Assembly (NCBI GenBank): GCA_963971305.1
Contig: OZ020308.1
Coordinates: 25,201,275 to 25,265,274 of the forward strand
Reading direction: 5' to 3'
DNA length: 64,000 nt
DNA from: Arcuatula senhousia
Lineage: Eukaryota; Mollusca; Bivalvia; Mytilida; Mytilidae
How positions within the stretch are numbered: the first letter of the stretch is position 1; each line of letters begins with the position of its first letter. The notes below the pieces were generated by a model that worked only from the letters and a program-made list of their open reading frames with translations, was not told where the DNA came from and ran no database searches. The translations under genes and the position numbers were made by a program. Of this stretch, positions 12,880 through 25,400 are shown piece after piece.

Positions 12880-13445
12880 ATCTGTGATGACAAAGCTGGA
12901 GATTTTGAATTATTTGGCTGGAGATTGGACAAAAAAGCGGGAGATTTTCAACGCTCATTAAAATTGCATTTCAATGACAATTGAGGGCACTAGTGTGTGC
13001 CAAATATACATGGCTTCACTGATTAATCTCAAACTGTTTATACAATCATCGGGTCAATTATGGCAGTAAACTTTTAATTAACACCTATACCTGTTACAGT
13101 ACACCAAGAGACATACCGTGACTGAACACCGTGATAGTGGTACATCACTCTTAGAGACATAACAAATATCTTTAACAACAAAAAAGATATTTGTTATGTC
13201 TCTAAGAGTGGTGTACCACTATCACGGTGATCAGTCACAGTATGTCTCTTGGTGTACTGTAATTTAACGTCTACCTAATTGACAAACCCTAAAACACCGG
13301 AAATGTTTTATGACTGATCAATTAAAATATCTAGAAAATTAAATTTTGCCATGTCTTGAAAAAGCGGGAGATTACACAAAAAGTCGGGAGAACGGGAGAT
13401 GGATAAAAAGTCGGGAGATTTCGTCTCCGGGCGGGAGAATCACAT
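12880..13445. repeat. Insert with GCGGGAGATT-type motifs on both sides of a hairpin
   Basis: GGAGATT words recur at 12897-12950 (three copies) and again at 13362-13440 (GCGGGAGATTAC, GTCGGGAGA, ACGGGAGATGG, GTCGGGAGATTTC, GGCGGGAGA). Between them lies the perfect-looking hairpin element at 13095-13262. The spaced motifs resemble subterminal repeats of a non-autonomous element, but I see no clean terminal inverted repeats. Confidence 0.45.
13095..13262. mobile_element. Palindromic hairpin (foldback) MITE
   Basis: Two arms of about 78 bp are near-perfect reverse complements. The left starts TTACAGTACACCAAGAGAC, the right ends GTCTCTTGGTGTACTGTAA, and the loop is only about 7-10 bases (around 13174-13180). 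A few mismatches (CATCAC/GTGGTG, ACC/ATC) show slight decay. No coding potential. Typical of a foldback or palindromic MITE; superfamily unknown. Confidence 0.85.
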
Positions 13446-13449
13446 GTTT

Positions 13450-13725
13450 GCTTACTGGATATCCTCATTACCTTATATATAGATATATTCATGTATATGT
13501 TCTTATAATGACTACAATTATCTTAAAATGAAACTTTTTTGTTTGTTTATTATGATTTATTTTTATGTTTCTTATGTATAATTGAATTGTAATTCATTCT
13601 GCCTGTAACGGGCACCTTTAATTGGTCAATAAAAAATCTGTTCTGTTCTGTACATTGAATCTGTATGCCCACAAGGGCCCCAAATTGGACAATAAAAGTA
13701 TTGTATTGTATTGTATTGTTCTCGT
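13450..13725 (+). mobile_element. Two LINE 3' tails with pentamer microsatellites
   Basis: First tail: ...AACGGGCACCTTTAATTGG, TCAATAAAAAATCTGTTCTGTTCTGT. Second tail: GCCCACAAGGGCCCC, AAATTGGACAATAAAAG, then TATTG pentamers (13700-13720). LINEs of the CR1/L2 type usually end in short microsatellites rather than poly(A). The two similar tails abut at about 13650, suggesting one element inserted next to or into another's tail. Confidence 0.65.
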
Positions 13726-13873
13726 TCTGCCCCAGTGAGCTACATTTTTCCTACCTGGGGCACCCTGGGTTTGAATGTCGAACGCAAGCACGGTCCGTTT
13801 TGTGAAGGAACATCGCTACAAAATCATTTCTAAATTATTCTTTTCTTATTAGGCTTTATTCTCTCTATTTAAA

Positions 13874-14329
13874 GGTAACATGACAGGAATTAAGTATTGC
13901 GCAACCGGAAGTCAGACTGTGACAGAGCTTGAAGCTAGATATTAAAACTTTGCTGGACTGTGATTGGATTATAATATCAACACTGGAACATCAATGTATG
14001 TTTTCAAGTTTTTAAATGGATGTAGTTTAATAAAATAAGAATAAAATTTTCCACATGATGGATAATTTTTTTTGGTGATTTTTCAAACAAGGATGAAATT
14101 TTCATTAACACCGGAGAAAATTGAATGTAAACATCCGCCAGCTGAACTCGGCATTCAACAGCTCTCTCAAAAGGCGGTCAACATATGATTTGACACCACT
14201 TATTCAATGGGAAAAAGGTTACACCATATAGATTTAATTTTATTTACATCAAACACTCTTCATGGAAAGGTTGAAAGACTGGAAATAGTTGTTTGATTAT
14301 AAAGGGGAAGCAATTACCATCATGTTCCC
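13874..14329. mobile_element. TIR element X, copy 1
   Basis: 456 bp, non-coding, TIR about 20 bp with a few mismatches, ends GGTAAC...GTTCCC. Left flank TAAA, right flank TATA. Non-autonomous; a 4-bp duplication of TWWA type is inferred. Superfamily not assigned. Confidence 0.7.
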
Positions 14330-14333
14330 TATA

Positions 14334-15208
14334 GCCAAAATTATGTTTCTGTGTTTTCTTAACTCAAGCTTTTTATATCCACTTGTTTTGGTCTTATTTA
14401 TTCATATCAAGTCTAATTGAAGTCCAGAGTCACACCATCACTTAGTATTTCTGTTTTTGGGCTCAAATAAAACACATTTTGAAAAATACATTGATTTCAA
14501 TGGAATTTTATGCCGCAGTCACATTATTTGTCTTCTGTGTGTCTCTTCTTATCTAAATTACTTGCCGTACTTACTGAATAAGTCATTTAGTAAAGCCCTA
14601 CTCACAAAAGCTGAACAAACCTTTCATTGATTTCATTATTTTTTTCAACAGCTATGGACTTAGCACCAGAATCAACATTTGCGCCATGAATGCATAAGAG
14701 GGAAGAAAAATTATGGATCAATGATAGGCTTCAACTATGGTTTATAAAGCATTCTTGCTCATACGCAGGTAAATTTCTATCAAATTCTGTATAACGTGTT
14801 GAAATATTTATGTTCATTTTTCTTTATTTAGATATTGCGACGTGGCAGTTAAAAATATTTTAGACGGCCAATTTTCTAGGTACACAATTTTCATTCCTTT
14901 TCTCTGTTTAGAATAAATTCCCATTCAACTGCTCAATGTGGAAAATAAGTAGCAATACTATGTATCTTTCCTACTAAAAAGATAAGAATAGAAAACATTG
15001 CCTAAAATTTTGCTTATTTAGACATTGTGCGTTGTTATATTTTGTAGGATTTTCATCGTTGGCCGCAGCCGAACAGTAGACATTCTTAAATCACCACAGG
15101 GAGTTAAAAAAGAGGTACAAAGATTTGAAAACTTTTCGTTATTCTTAAAAACAGATTAAAGTACAAGAAAAAAGTGTTTCGCGAACAAATATCATGCAGG
15201 CCTAACAG
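14334..15208 (+). pseudogene. Exon-like unit carried inside the composite element
   Basis: Plus-strand copy of the A-B-C-D-E unit. Block B (about 14649-14769) is preceded by TTTTTTTCAACAG and followed by CAGGTAAATTTC and carries the conserved LWINDRLQLWFIKHSC peptide. A second AG-bounded piece holds ATATTGCGACGTGGCAG. A third piece after TATATTTTGTAG holds the conserved VDILKSPQ...FLKTD-stop frame. Stops interrupt any longer reading. The parent gene is unknown. Confidence 0.45.
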
Positions 15209-15212
15209 TATA

Positions 15213-15668
15213 GGTAACATGACAGGAATTAAGTATTGCGCAACCGGAAGTCAGACTGTGACAGAGCTTGAAGCTAGATATTAAAACTTTGCTGGACTGT
15301 GATTGGATTATAATATCAACACTGGAACATCAATGTATGTTTTCAAGTTTTTAAATGGATGTAGTTTAATAAAATAAGAATAAAATTTTCCACATGATGG
15401 ATAATTTTTTTTGGTGATTTTTCAAACAAGGATGAAATTTTCATTAACACCGGAGAAAATTGAATGTAAACATCCGCCAGCTGAACTCGGCATTCAACAG
15501 CTCTCTCAAAAGGCGGTCAACATATGATTTGACACCACTTATTCAATGGGAAAAAGGTTACACCATATAGATTTAATTTTATTTACATCAAACACTCTTC
15601 ATGGAAAGGTTGAAAGACTGGAAATAGTTGTTTGATTATAAAGGGGAAGCAATTACCATCATGTTCCC
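15213..15668. mobile_element. TIR element X, copy 2
   Basis: Reads the same as copy 1 across its full length. Left flank TATA, right flank TAAA, the mirror of copy 1, so neither copy has a matching duplication on its own but the pair does. Confidence 0.7.
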
Positions 15669-15889
15669 TAAAACATTTTATTGACCATGTTTTCCAAAAT
15701 AAAAATAATAAAATGCAAAACAAATTCGGAACATTTCCGACATTTTTTACTTCTGGGAAAGTACGGGACCGCCTTCCAGGTTTTAGCAGTAGCTACAAAA
15801 AAGACTAGGGGCCCCTCCACAAGGAATGCATATAAAATGATAACACTAGTACTGTGGTTACCATAAAATCAGGGCAATATCAACTACCA

Positions 15890-16433
15890 ATGTATTATCA
15901 ACTACCAATGCAAAACATTTTGGTCAGCGGAATTGCTTACCACAGGGCAAATGAAAGTGGTAGAAGTTCTTTTCAACAAATTTCAAGAAATGATTCAATA
16001 TTGACTTCCAACATGGAATTGGGGTCATTACCATCTGTTTTCACCTCTCAGTCTAGAGATTCGAACCAAGCAGATTGTGTTGGACATTTTTTTTCACACA
16101 GTTCCAATGGAAATGATACTATTTCGAGTGCTGAAGCGACTTCTTATTTTAGATCCAATGTGTTTTTGCAACCTAATATACCTATTTCATCAGACCTACC
16201 AAATATAGATTGTCATACGTTAAATAATACTGAAGTGCCCCAACAAACTATGTATTTTAATAGACCAAAAGTGGATGACATTAAGCCTAGTAAATTTAAT
16301 TTTCCAGTAGAGTTAAAAAATTCTAAATACTCGGATTATAAAGATAAAGTGAAAAGAATACAATCGTTTGCATATTCTACAAGTGAGATCAAGACCCCAC
16401 AACAAATGAGTGATGCTGGATTCTTTGCAATAA
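15890..16433 (+). CDS. IAP exon 1: N-terminal region and first half of BIR
   Basis: Open frame from ATG 15890 (an earlier in-frame stop lies at 15833; only non-ATG codons lie between) to the donor GTAGGT at 16434, phase 1. It encodes 181 residues plus one base. The last ~35 residues start the BIR: KDKVKRIQSF...MSDAGFFAI matches the RLxSFxxW...LAxAGFxY pattern, with the usual Trp after SF replaced (SFAYS). The rest is low-complexity and not recognised. A small duplication (CAACTACCAATG twice) surrounds the start codon. Confidence 0.8.
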
Positions 16434-19400
16434 GTAGGTTTATATACTAATTTAATGTACCCTAAACATTGTACCGATATACATGATATATATGCAAGCT
16501 TATCGAATCTATTCCTAGATAAAAAGCTTTTGCTAAGTGCAGCATGATACGACCACAACACCCTGAACCCTGTACGTTTTAGGCCTAATATTAATATGGA
16601 TAGTTGATTGCTCTGGACACATGCAGCCTATGGTGGACGGACAAAAGTTTTTGACACATGCCTTCTTATGTGGACTTTCCTCCCACATTTTACAAGGAAT
16701 TCATTAGATTTTAATGCAAAAATATTTTACTTACAATATCATACTTATATCATTTCAATATCCCCGCTCAATTTTATATTAAGAAATAGAGGGGGGTGGC
16801 AAAAATTAGTTTTCAATTTTGTATCCGCTTTTGACAAGAACAAACATTGAAGAGAATCAGGCCATTAAAAGTTTCTCTATCTGATTCCACTCTTGTTACT
16901 GCAGGTGCTGAAGACTTATAGGTTCTTACATAAGTTCTTGGAAATGACCGGCTGATCTTTCACTAGTGATAGAATTTTTCAGTCTTTATGTGAGTGGAGC
17001 GCAGCGGAACGAGTCAAAAGACCCAATAAATTCTATCACGAGTGAAAGATCATTGCTGTTTTTTTTTTATCATGCAGTACCGATGGTTATAATTGGTTAA
17101 TTGACCAGTGTGAGATCGCTGCACGTGCTCGCATCTCAACCTGGTCATCTCACACTGAAAAGAGTCATTTACGGAAGAAAGTTCTTTCCTTTCTTTTTAT
17201 ATAGTCCTCCTCCAGGTCTTTTTTGAACACCCTCTCTTGCTTTTACCAACTGGAGTCCATGTGAGGGCTATTTTTACATGCCTGTTGTTCTCCATCCTGA
17301 TCATGAGCACGTGTCTTGGTCACTTCCACCGTCTTCTTCTGATGGTGTCACTGATCTTTTCATAACCAGTTTTCTTACTTCTTCGTCAGTATTAAGATGT
17401 GTATGTACACTTTTTAGTAAAATCTAAACAAAACATTATTAAAAACAGATTAAGAGAGTGAAAGATTAAAATTTAATCAAAAAGATATACATGTAGTATA
17501 TGTGATAAATTTTCCATGTATAGAAATGCAAAATGATCTATAAATAACCTGATATGGCCTTATACAAGTTCAATGTTTTTTTAATGCATGTATGTCTCAT
17601 TCTTATAAATACACAAGCCCTACCTATTAACAAGGTGAACCTTTTAACAATGGCCGGAATCAATTTGCGCCAATTGGGTATTTTGAAAGATAGAACTGCG
17701 CCACAAATGAATTCCGCCAATACTCTAACTGCGCCAGTAAACAGAATCTAATAGCGCCACCCTTACCTGTATGAATATTTGTATTTTTACCTGCAAAATG
17801 ATCCTTAAGCAATTAACCTTTACTGAAGAAAAATATTCACATGAGTATTGATCATGATCAGTATCTAACCATCTTCCCAAGTCAAGGTTTTCTGATCCAC
17901 TTCTTCCCAAGTCAAGGTTTTCTGATCCACTTCTTCACAAGTCAAGGTTTTCTGATCCACTTCGCTCCCCAGCGAAGTGCATCAGAAAACCTTGACTTGG
18001 GAATATGGTATAACAAGTGGTCGAGTAAAATGGCAGATAACAAATGGGCCTGAGGCTTTTCATTGCCATTACAATGAACAATTTTATTCCTCCCATCCGT
18101 CAATGTTTGTATTTTTAGATACAATATAAAAGTTACAGGCCACAACATACATCAAAATCAGAAGCACCGACACTGAAGCTCTAAGAAGTCGTCATGATTC
18201 CGATCGAGAATCTTTTGCTATCGAGAGGTATCAGAAATACACAGCAGGTGAAATCTCAAGGAAAGACATTAGACTATGTGAGCGCTCTAAGTTATAAATA
18301 TCAGCCTACTCAGTTTTTTAATTGAAATCTACCATCCTTGGCACTAGTTTTACCAGAGTTTTATTGACATGCTAAGTCCTTGGCCCTAGTTGTGCCAGAG
18401 GGAAGTCATTTTTTTTTCTTTGTCTTCTAACCTGTGCTTACCGGTTGTTAGCAATATTTTCATTGGCGCAGTTTCTACCTAGGGTAGTCCAAAGATAGTG
18501 GCGCAATTAGAGTACTGGCGCAATTTGATTGTGGCGCAGTTAGATTCGTTTTTGGCGCAAATCGAGTTCGCCCTTAACAATTAGACAAATATGATGTTTG
18601 ATTACTAATCCTTATTTAATCTTATCATGTTTATGGTTTCACAATTCTGTTTTGTTTTATAATTAGCATAGATTAAACATTATGCATTGTCGTGATTGTC
18701 AAAATTGTAATGACAGTGAAAAAAATTATAGCAAAAAAGTAGTGCAAATATACAAATTATTGAAAGTATAAATGCATGAAAAGTAATGTCAAATACAAAT
18801 TTAAATAATCTATGAATTTTGTAGATGAGGAAAAATTTTGAAGCATATGATACTATTAAGTAGGATTTTTTTAATGAATAAATTCTTATTACCCAGTATT
18901 GCCCACTTTGATGATTTTAAGGGTATTGCCCAGCCCGGGAAAACCCGAGCGGTCAATACTTTGCCAACCCTGCTCCCTAGGGTCGAAGTTGTCAAATGTC
19001 CCCTTATAGGGGTTACAACCCTTAAAATAACGTTCTTTCATGTTTTTGGCCTATAGAATGAAAACTTTAGCAGATAGAGAGAAGCTGTTGCTTGCTTAAA
19101 TGTTCAGTTTATTTAGCTCTACAAAAGTTTTCATAGGGTCAAAGTTGTCAGATGACCCCTTATAGGGGATATGGCCCTTAAAATAATGTTTTTTCATGGT
19201 TTGGGCCTATGGCTAAAGAATGAAAACTATAGGAGATAGAGAAAAGCTGTTACTTGCTTAAATGTTCAGCTCATTTAGCTCTAGAAAAGTCTTTATAGGG
19301 TGGACATCAAGACCAGGTGAGCGATTCAGGGTCCTGGGAGCCTCTTGTTGTAAGTTACATTACTGTTAAAGTTACATAGCATTTGGTCAACCAGAACAAA

Positions 19401-22400
19401 AGTTACTGTGGCAACAAATAAAAAAGTCACTTGTTTCCCCTTCAGGGCCCTTATTTCTAAAAGGGAAGGTGCACATTATCAATATATCTATAATCACTGT
19501 GTAAAATTCCAGAAAGATTTAGTGATTGGTTTTTGAGATTCAGATTACACAAGACAGGTTACTGACAGTAACCCTTATAGCGTGACGTATTGACAGATGG
19601 ACGGAGTGACCCAACTACTAGAGAGTAGACCTGCTTCTGCTTTGCGTGACACAGGTAAAAAACATGTGAAATGGATACAAGTGTCAGTTTCTTTGATCTT
19701 GAATAACTTTTGTTTAAAATCTTACTTGTAATTTGGCTATCCAAGATGATAAGCAGACCTGCTTTTATTTTGACATAAATTTCACATGCATTGATATGAA
19801 AATATGAAATAGTAGAACAATAACAATTATAAATAGGTAATGAAGTATACAAATAAAGAATGCAAAATTTGATTTAAAGTCAAGTGCATCATAGTGCATA
19901 CTTGAACTTACATTATAGTTTTTAGCTCACCTGACTCGAAGGATCATGTGAGCTATTATCATCACTTGGACTCCCTCGTCTTTCTGTCGTCCGTCTGTGC
20001 GTAAACTTTCAAACATATTATGTTGATCGTGTCTTTCTGGCACATATTCCATATTCTTTTGTTTTTAATATTAACTCCTCTAACACCATAACTCCAATTG
20101 ATACTTGGTACAATTGTTCATTAGTATATCTGCTACTAAAAAAAAACATGGCCGCCATGGCTAAAAATAGAACATAGGGGGTAAATTGCAGTTTTATGCA
20201 AATAACTCAAAAACTGTGACAGATATTAAAATTCTGGCTTGGCAAATGTGTTCAGCACCTCAACTAGCTCTACCTGCCCTGAAATTTTGAAGAAGATCCA
20301 AATATGTAGGAGTTATTTCTCTTTTTCTGCATTCTTTTACAAATTTTGAACAAATTAAGCTAAATATCTTAGAAACTGTAAAGAATATTTGAAAAATTTA
20401 AATTGCATATTGTAAGGCACACAAAGATAGATCTACACAATTTATAACAGGATCGAAGTTGTAGGTTCGTTTCTTTTAGGAGTTATTTCCCCTAGAACGT
20501 CAAAATTGACCATTTTTGCGTCCTTTATTATTGAATTGAAATCATTAATTCCTCTAACACCATAAGTTTGGCGCCATAAAACCTGGTTTAACCCACCATT
20601 TCGTTTGAAATGCCTGTACCAAGTCAGGACCATTGCGATCCACCAGTTCTCCGGTATGACTGATTCGTTTTTGTCATTTTCTCTGGACTATGAGATTGAT
20701 CATTCAAGTTCGGTAGTTTTGTTATTACCTTTATTTAATTGCAACCAAACTTTGTATAGTTCTTCCTTTGCATGAGTGCAACAAAATTGTTGTTTGGATT
20801 TTTCGATTTGTAAAAATTAAAATCATGGCCACCATGGCTAAAAAAAGAACATAGGGGGTAAATTGCAATTTTTGCAAATAACTCAAAAATGGTGACAGAG
20901 ATCAAAATTCTGATTGGGAGGCTAAAGTGTTTAGAACCTCAAAATGTACCTGCCCTGAAATTTTGAAGAAGATGTGACTACCCATGTAGAATTTGTTGTG
21001 TCCAATTATGCTTTAGCCCAAATGTCGACTGTTTACAAATACATGTTGACCATAAACTTTCAATTTCTCCTCCCTCTTGCAATTGAATTCCATTTAAACA
21101 GCAAGGAAGGAATTAAAAATAGTTTAAAAGTAATAAAAAACCTAAATGTATTGTATGTCAAGTACATCAAGTGTTTTTTTAAGTACATTGTACTGATACC
21201 TGTATTAAGCATGGTACATTTGTGGTAAGGCTGTATTTATTTAACAGGGAAATTATATTTTTTTTACAAAACAAAAATAAAACTGGAATTCAATTTGAAA
21301 AAAATAATAAAACCTACAGAATTTGATCTTAAAAAAATGCTTATGATCTGACATTAGCATTGTATTTTTGTCAATTTCAAATATGTACATATTTTTGTCT
21401 CGCCTGCGACGAATAGTCGCGGAAGGCGAGACATAGGTATTACTTTCCGGCGACGGCGGCGGCGGCGTAAACTTTTTTGTAAGACTTTTATGGACGATGA
21501 ATTGCTTGAAAAGTATAATAGCTAGGCATCTGATATTTGGTATACAGACAGTTGAGGGTATGGTCTACGCAACTGTCGCCATGCCGTTTGACCCTGACCC
21601 CATTTTCACGCTCCAGTGATTCTGTGAACTTAGGTTTTTTTTCAGGCCATAAACATTTTTGTAAGACTTTTGTGGACGATCAATTGCTTGAAAAGTATAA
21701 TAGCTAGGCATCTGATATTTGGTATACAGACAGTTGAGGGTATGGTCTACGCAACTGTCGCCATGCCGTTTGACCCTGACCCCATTTTCACGCTCCAGTG
21801 ATTCTGTGAACTTAGGTTTTTTTTCAGGCCATAAACATTTTTGTAAGACTTTTGTGGACGATCAATTGCTTGAAAAGTATAATAGCTAGGCATCTGATAT
21901 TTGGTATACAGACAGTTGCGGTTATGGACAACGCAACTGTCACCATGCCATGTGACCATGACCTCATTTTTACGCTCCAGTGACTCTGTGAACTTAGGTC
22001 TTTTTTTCAGACAGAAAACTTTTTGTAATACTTGTGTGGACAATGGATTGCTTGAATAGTATAATAACTAGGCATCTGTTTTTAGGTATACAGACACTTT
22101 TTGTGTTTATATTAAGAAATGAAAGCTTAGGTAGTTGATTTTAGTGATGGTGCCGGCAGGCGAGACATACTTTTAGTGGCCACACTTGTTTATGTTCCTC
22201 CTTAATAAATTCAATTTTTGTTTTCTTGATATTCTTCAATATATATGTTAATAAAAAAATCCTCTCTCTTTATATATACAGCTTATTTAACTAGTTAAAA
22301 TGTGTGTACACAAGCTGCACTAACCCCATGCATACATGGACTAAGGTCCACTAACCCCATGCATGCATGGGGTTGGTACAGCTAGGCTTCAAATCTTATA

Positions 22401-25400
22401 GCGAATAAAATGATTAATTACCCCAAGCTGAACAGGGACTCACCAAGGTACTTTGGAGTACCCGTACTTAATCCTCCCATTGAATGTGTTACAATATTAT
22501 TTTGTTGCAACAATCATAGATATAAGCAATTATCTTTTGGAGATAGGAGTTTTTTAGCTGTTGCTCGCTTAAATGTTCAGTTCATTTAATTTAGCTCTAC
22601 AAAAGTCTCTATAGGGTCAAAGTTGTCAGATGACCCCTTATTGGGGTTATGGCCCCATAAAGGCAAAAAATAGTGTGTTTTTGCCTATAGAATGAAAACT
22701 AGCTGTTGCTTGCTTAAGTGTTTAGCTCATTGAGTTCTACAAAAGTCTGCATAGGGTTGAAGTTGTCAGATGACCTCTTATAGGGGTAACAGCCCCTTAA
22801 AGGCAAAAATACTGTTTTTGGCCTACAGATTGAAAACATTGCTAAAAGAGAAAAGCTATTGCTTGCTTACATGTTCAGCTTATTTAGCTTTTTGTTTTCC
22901 TTCAGGTAAAAATCATCTACCTATGAGTAGTTTTCATTTTCAATGAATGTGCGAGTTAAGTGAACAAAAAGATTAACTTCTATTATTACAACATTCTATA
23001 GATAGATTAAGCACCAGTACTCCAAAGTACCTTGATGTACTCCTGTTCAGTTTGGGGGAATGGAACATTTGATTAGCTATAACTTGATGAAAATAAAGTG
23101 CCAACATCTGATCATTAAAAAAGGCCAAATTTAATAGGTTTTCTTATTTTCATATTGAATTCCAGTTTTATTTAATACTTGTTACAAGTAGAAAGTCAGC
23201 TGTACATGATGTACATAATAAAAAATCTTCTTCCAGTCGACTCTGTTACATTCACACACTTTTTACAACATGAATACAAATTACAATTTCTATTTCAGGT
23301 AATCAAGATTTTGTTAGGTGCTTTCATTGTGGTATTGGTTTAAGAAATTGGGAAGATGATGACGATCCTTATGTAGAACATGTTAGATGGTCTCCATCCT
23401 GTCAGTATATGTTAAATAAAAAGGGCAAAGCCTTTGTCGACGCTGTACAAGAAGCTGTGAAAAAAATCCAATTGGTATGGACTAATGAATGCATGCACAT
23501 TTATATGAATTATAAATGTACGATCAACTCAACATTTTCTGGTTATAACATAAAGCCATGAACATGCTGAACAAGGACATGCTGGAAAAATATTTGCTAC
23601 ATCTACAAATTAATGTAGACACAAGGAAAAGTTATGTTACATTTACGATTCATATACATGTTAATGTTAATTTACATTATATATACATGTATATGCACAT
23701 GCTCATAAAAAAAAAGTATGCAGTGAATCAAAATTAGAGAACCACAAAAATTCACCTCAGAACCAATATTTGAGAGTAGAAAATTGTAAGAGGATTAACA
23801 TGATTAATATCAACCTAATGATTCACATAATGGCCACAAATCCTATGATGCAGCTGTAGACAGGAGATGCCTCTTTAACAGGCATTTATTGTAGTGACTT
23901 GACAACTTCACCTAATAAACAGAATGAAAACTTTCATACTGATTACTCACACAAAACCTAAGAGAAGAAGGTTTTTGTCTTGCCTGCAACTTTAGTGGCT
24001 GAAGGCGAGACATAGGTATTACTTTCTGGCGGCGGCGGCGACAGCGTAAACTTTTTTGTAAGACTTTTATGGAAAATGAATTACCAGAAAAGTATAATAG
24101 CTAGGCATCTGATATTTTGTATACAGACAGTTGGGGTTATGGTCTACGCAACTGGCACCGTGTTCTGAGATCCTGACCCCAATTTCATGGTTCAGCGACT
24201 CTGTGAACTTAGAATTTTTTTTCAGGAATTACAAGAAAAGTTTAATAGCTAGGCATCTGATATTTGGTATACAGACAGTTGGGGTTATGGTCTACGCAAC
24301 TGGCACCATGTTGTGTGACCCTGACCCCATTTTCATGGTTCAGTAACTTGGTGAACTTAGATGATTTTTGTGTGTAAAATGACTTAAGTGAAAAGTACAA
24401 TGTATAATATTATAGCTAGGCATCTGATATTTGGGGATTATGGTATACATAACTTATGTCACCATGTAATGTGACCTTGATCCCATTTTCATGGTTGAAT
24501 GACTAGTGAATGTTGGTCTTTTTTCATTGTTTCTCAATAACTATGGTATCTAGAACACACTTCAGACATTTTTGTGATGGTTAAATGGAATTCTTTCATC
24601 TGTCACATGACCTTGTCCTTAACTTTTCTGAAGGCCCAGAGCTAGACCTTTAATGAGTTCTGTGATGGTGCCGACAGGCGAAACATACTTTAGTGTCAAC
24701 TCTTGTTTGAAATGAAATTTGACTTATCTATAACAGTGGCGTAACTAGCCCATATCAAAATGGAAGTGAAGTTGTATTCAGCGGAGGAAAGTTTTGTGTA
24801 AGGCCAGCAAAGCGAGGCGTGATTTTTTTTCAATGTGTTTTTTTTTTACGTGGATTTTGTGCAATAAGCTTGGGTTTTGGCAGTTTTAAAGGGGGCGTAT
24901 TCCCAATATGCCTTTCCATGGATCCGTGCAAGGGTCCAACGGGATAAACCTCCCTCTCTTAGAGCTCACGAATGCTTTGGGCGGGGAAGGCACTTCAAAA
25001 TCTTTCTAAATATCAAAAAGTTTTTGTATGAACTCGTAAAAAAAAAGCCTTCATTTCACTTTCATTTATTTAATTTTTCCAATTATGTAAAATTAAACAA
25101 CACATGCAAAAAAAAACTATCACATTCACTCCTTTTGGGTTTAGATTTCTAGGCAAAAGAACGGGCGGACTGGTTACAGCATTAAGCCTGAGCTGACTTG
25201 AGTCGGAGCACCCTGTTATTGTCTTTTTCTCGCTTGTCAGCAGCTCATCGTTTCAATTTCATTTAATCATTTATTTTGTGTTCCTCTCCACTGTTATAGC
25301 AGAAATAGCAATGCTTAGGATTAAAGCAATAGCCAATTAACAAGTACCATTAACTGCACTGAAGCAACTTACCAAAACTTTGCATATATACGTTACCAGT

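Larger units (their letters stand above)
13874..15668. mobile_element. Composite element: two identical TIR transposons flanking an exon-like unit
   Basis: Two copies of a 456-bp element X (13874-14329 and 15213-15668) appear identical base for base and lie in the same orientation. X has imperfect terminal inverted repeats (GGTAACATGACAGG at the left; the reverse complement of the right end reads GGGAACATGATGG). The whole structure is bracketed by TAAA (13870-13873 and 15669-15672), while the inner junctions carry TATA (14330-14333 and 15209-15212). The inner 875 bp (14334-15208) is one unit of the exon-like array of 8.7-11 kb, permuted so that it starts and ends exactly at the TATA found intact in the array copies near 8975 and 10430. 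It ends about 220 bp upstream of IAP exon 1. Confidence 0.8.

Noticed and set aside
13874..15668. Interpretation as a short LTR retrotransposon with 456-bp LTRs
   Set aside because: The repeats have inverted termini rather than TG...CA, no primer-binding site or polypurine tract is visible, and the inner unit is a permuted copy of a non-LTR tandem repeat.
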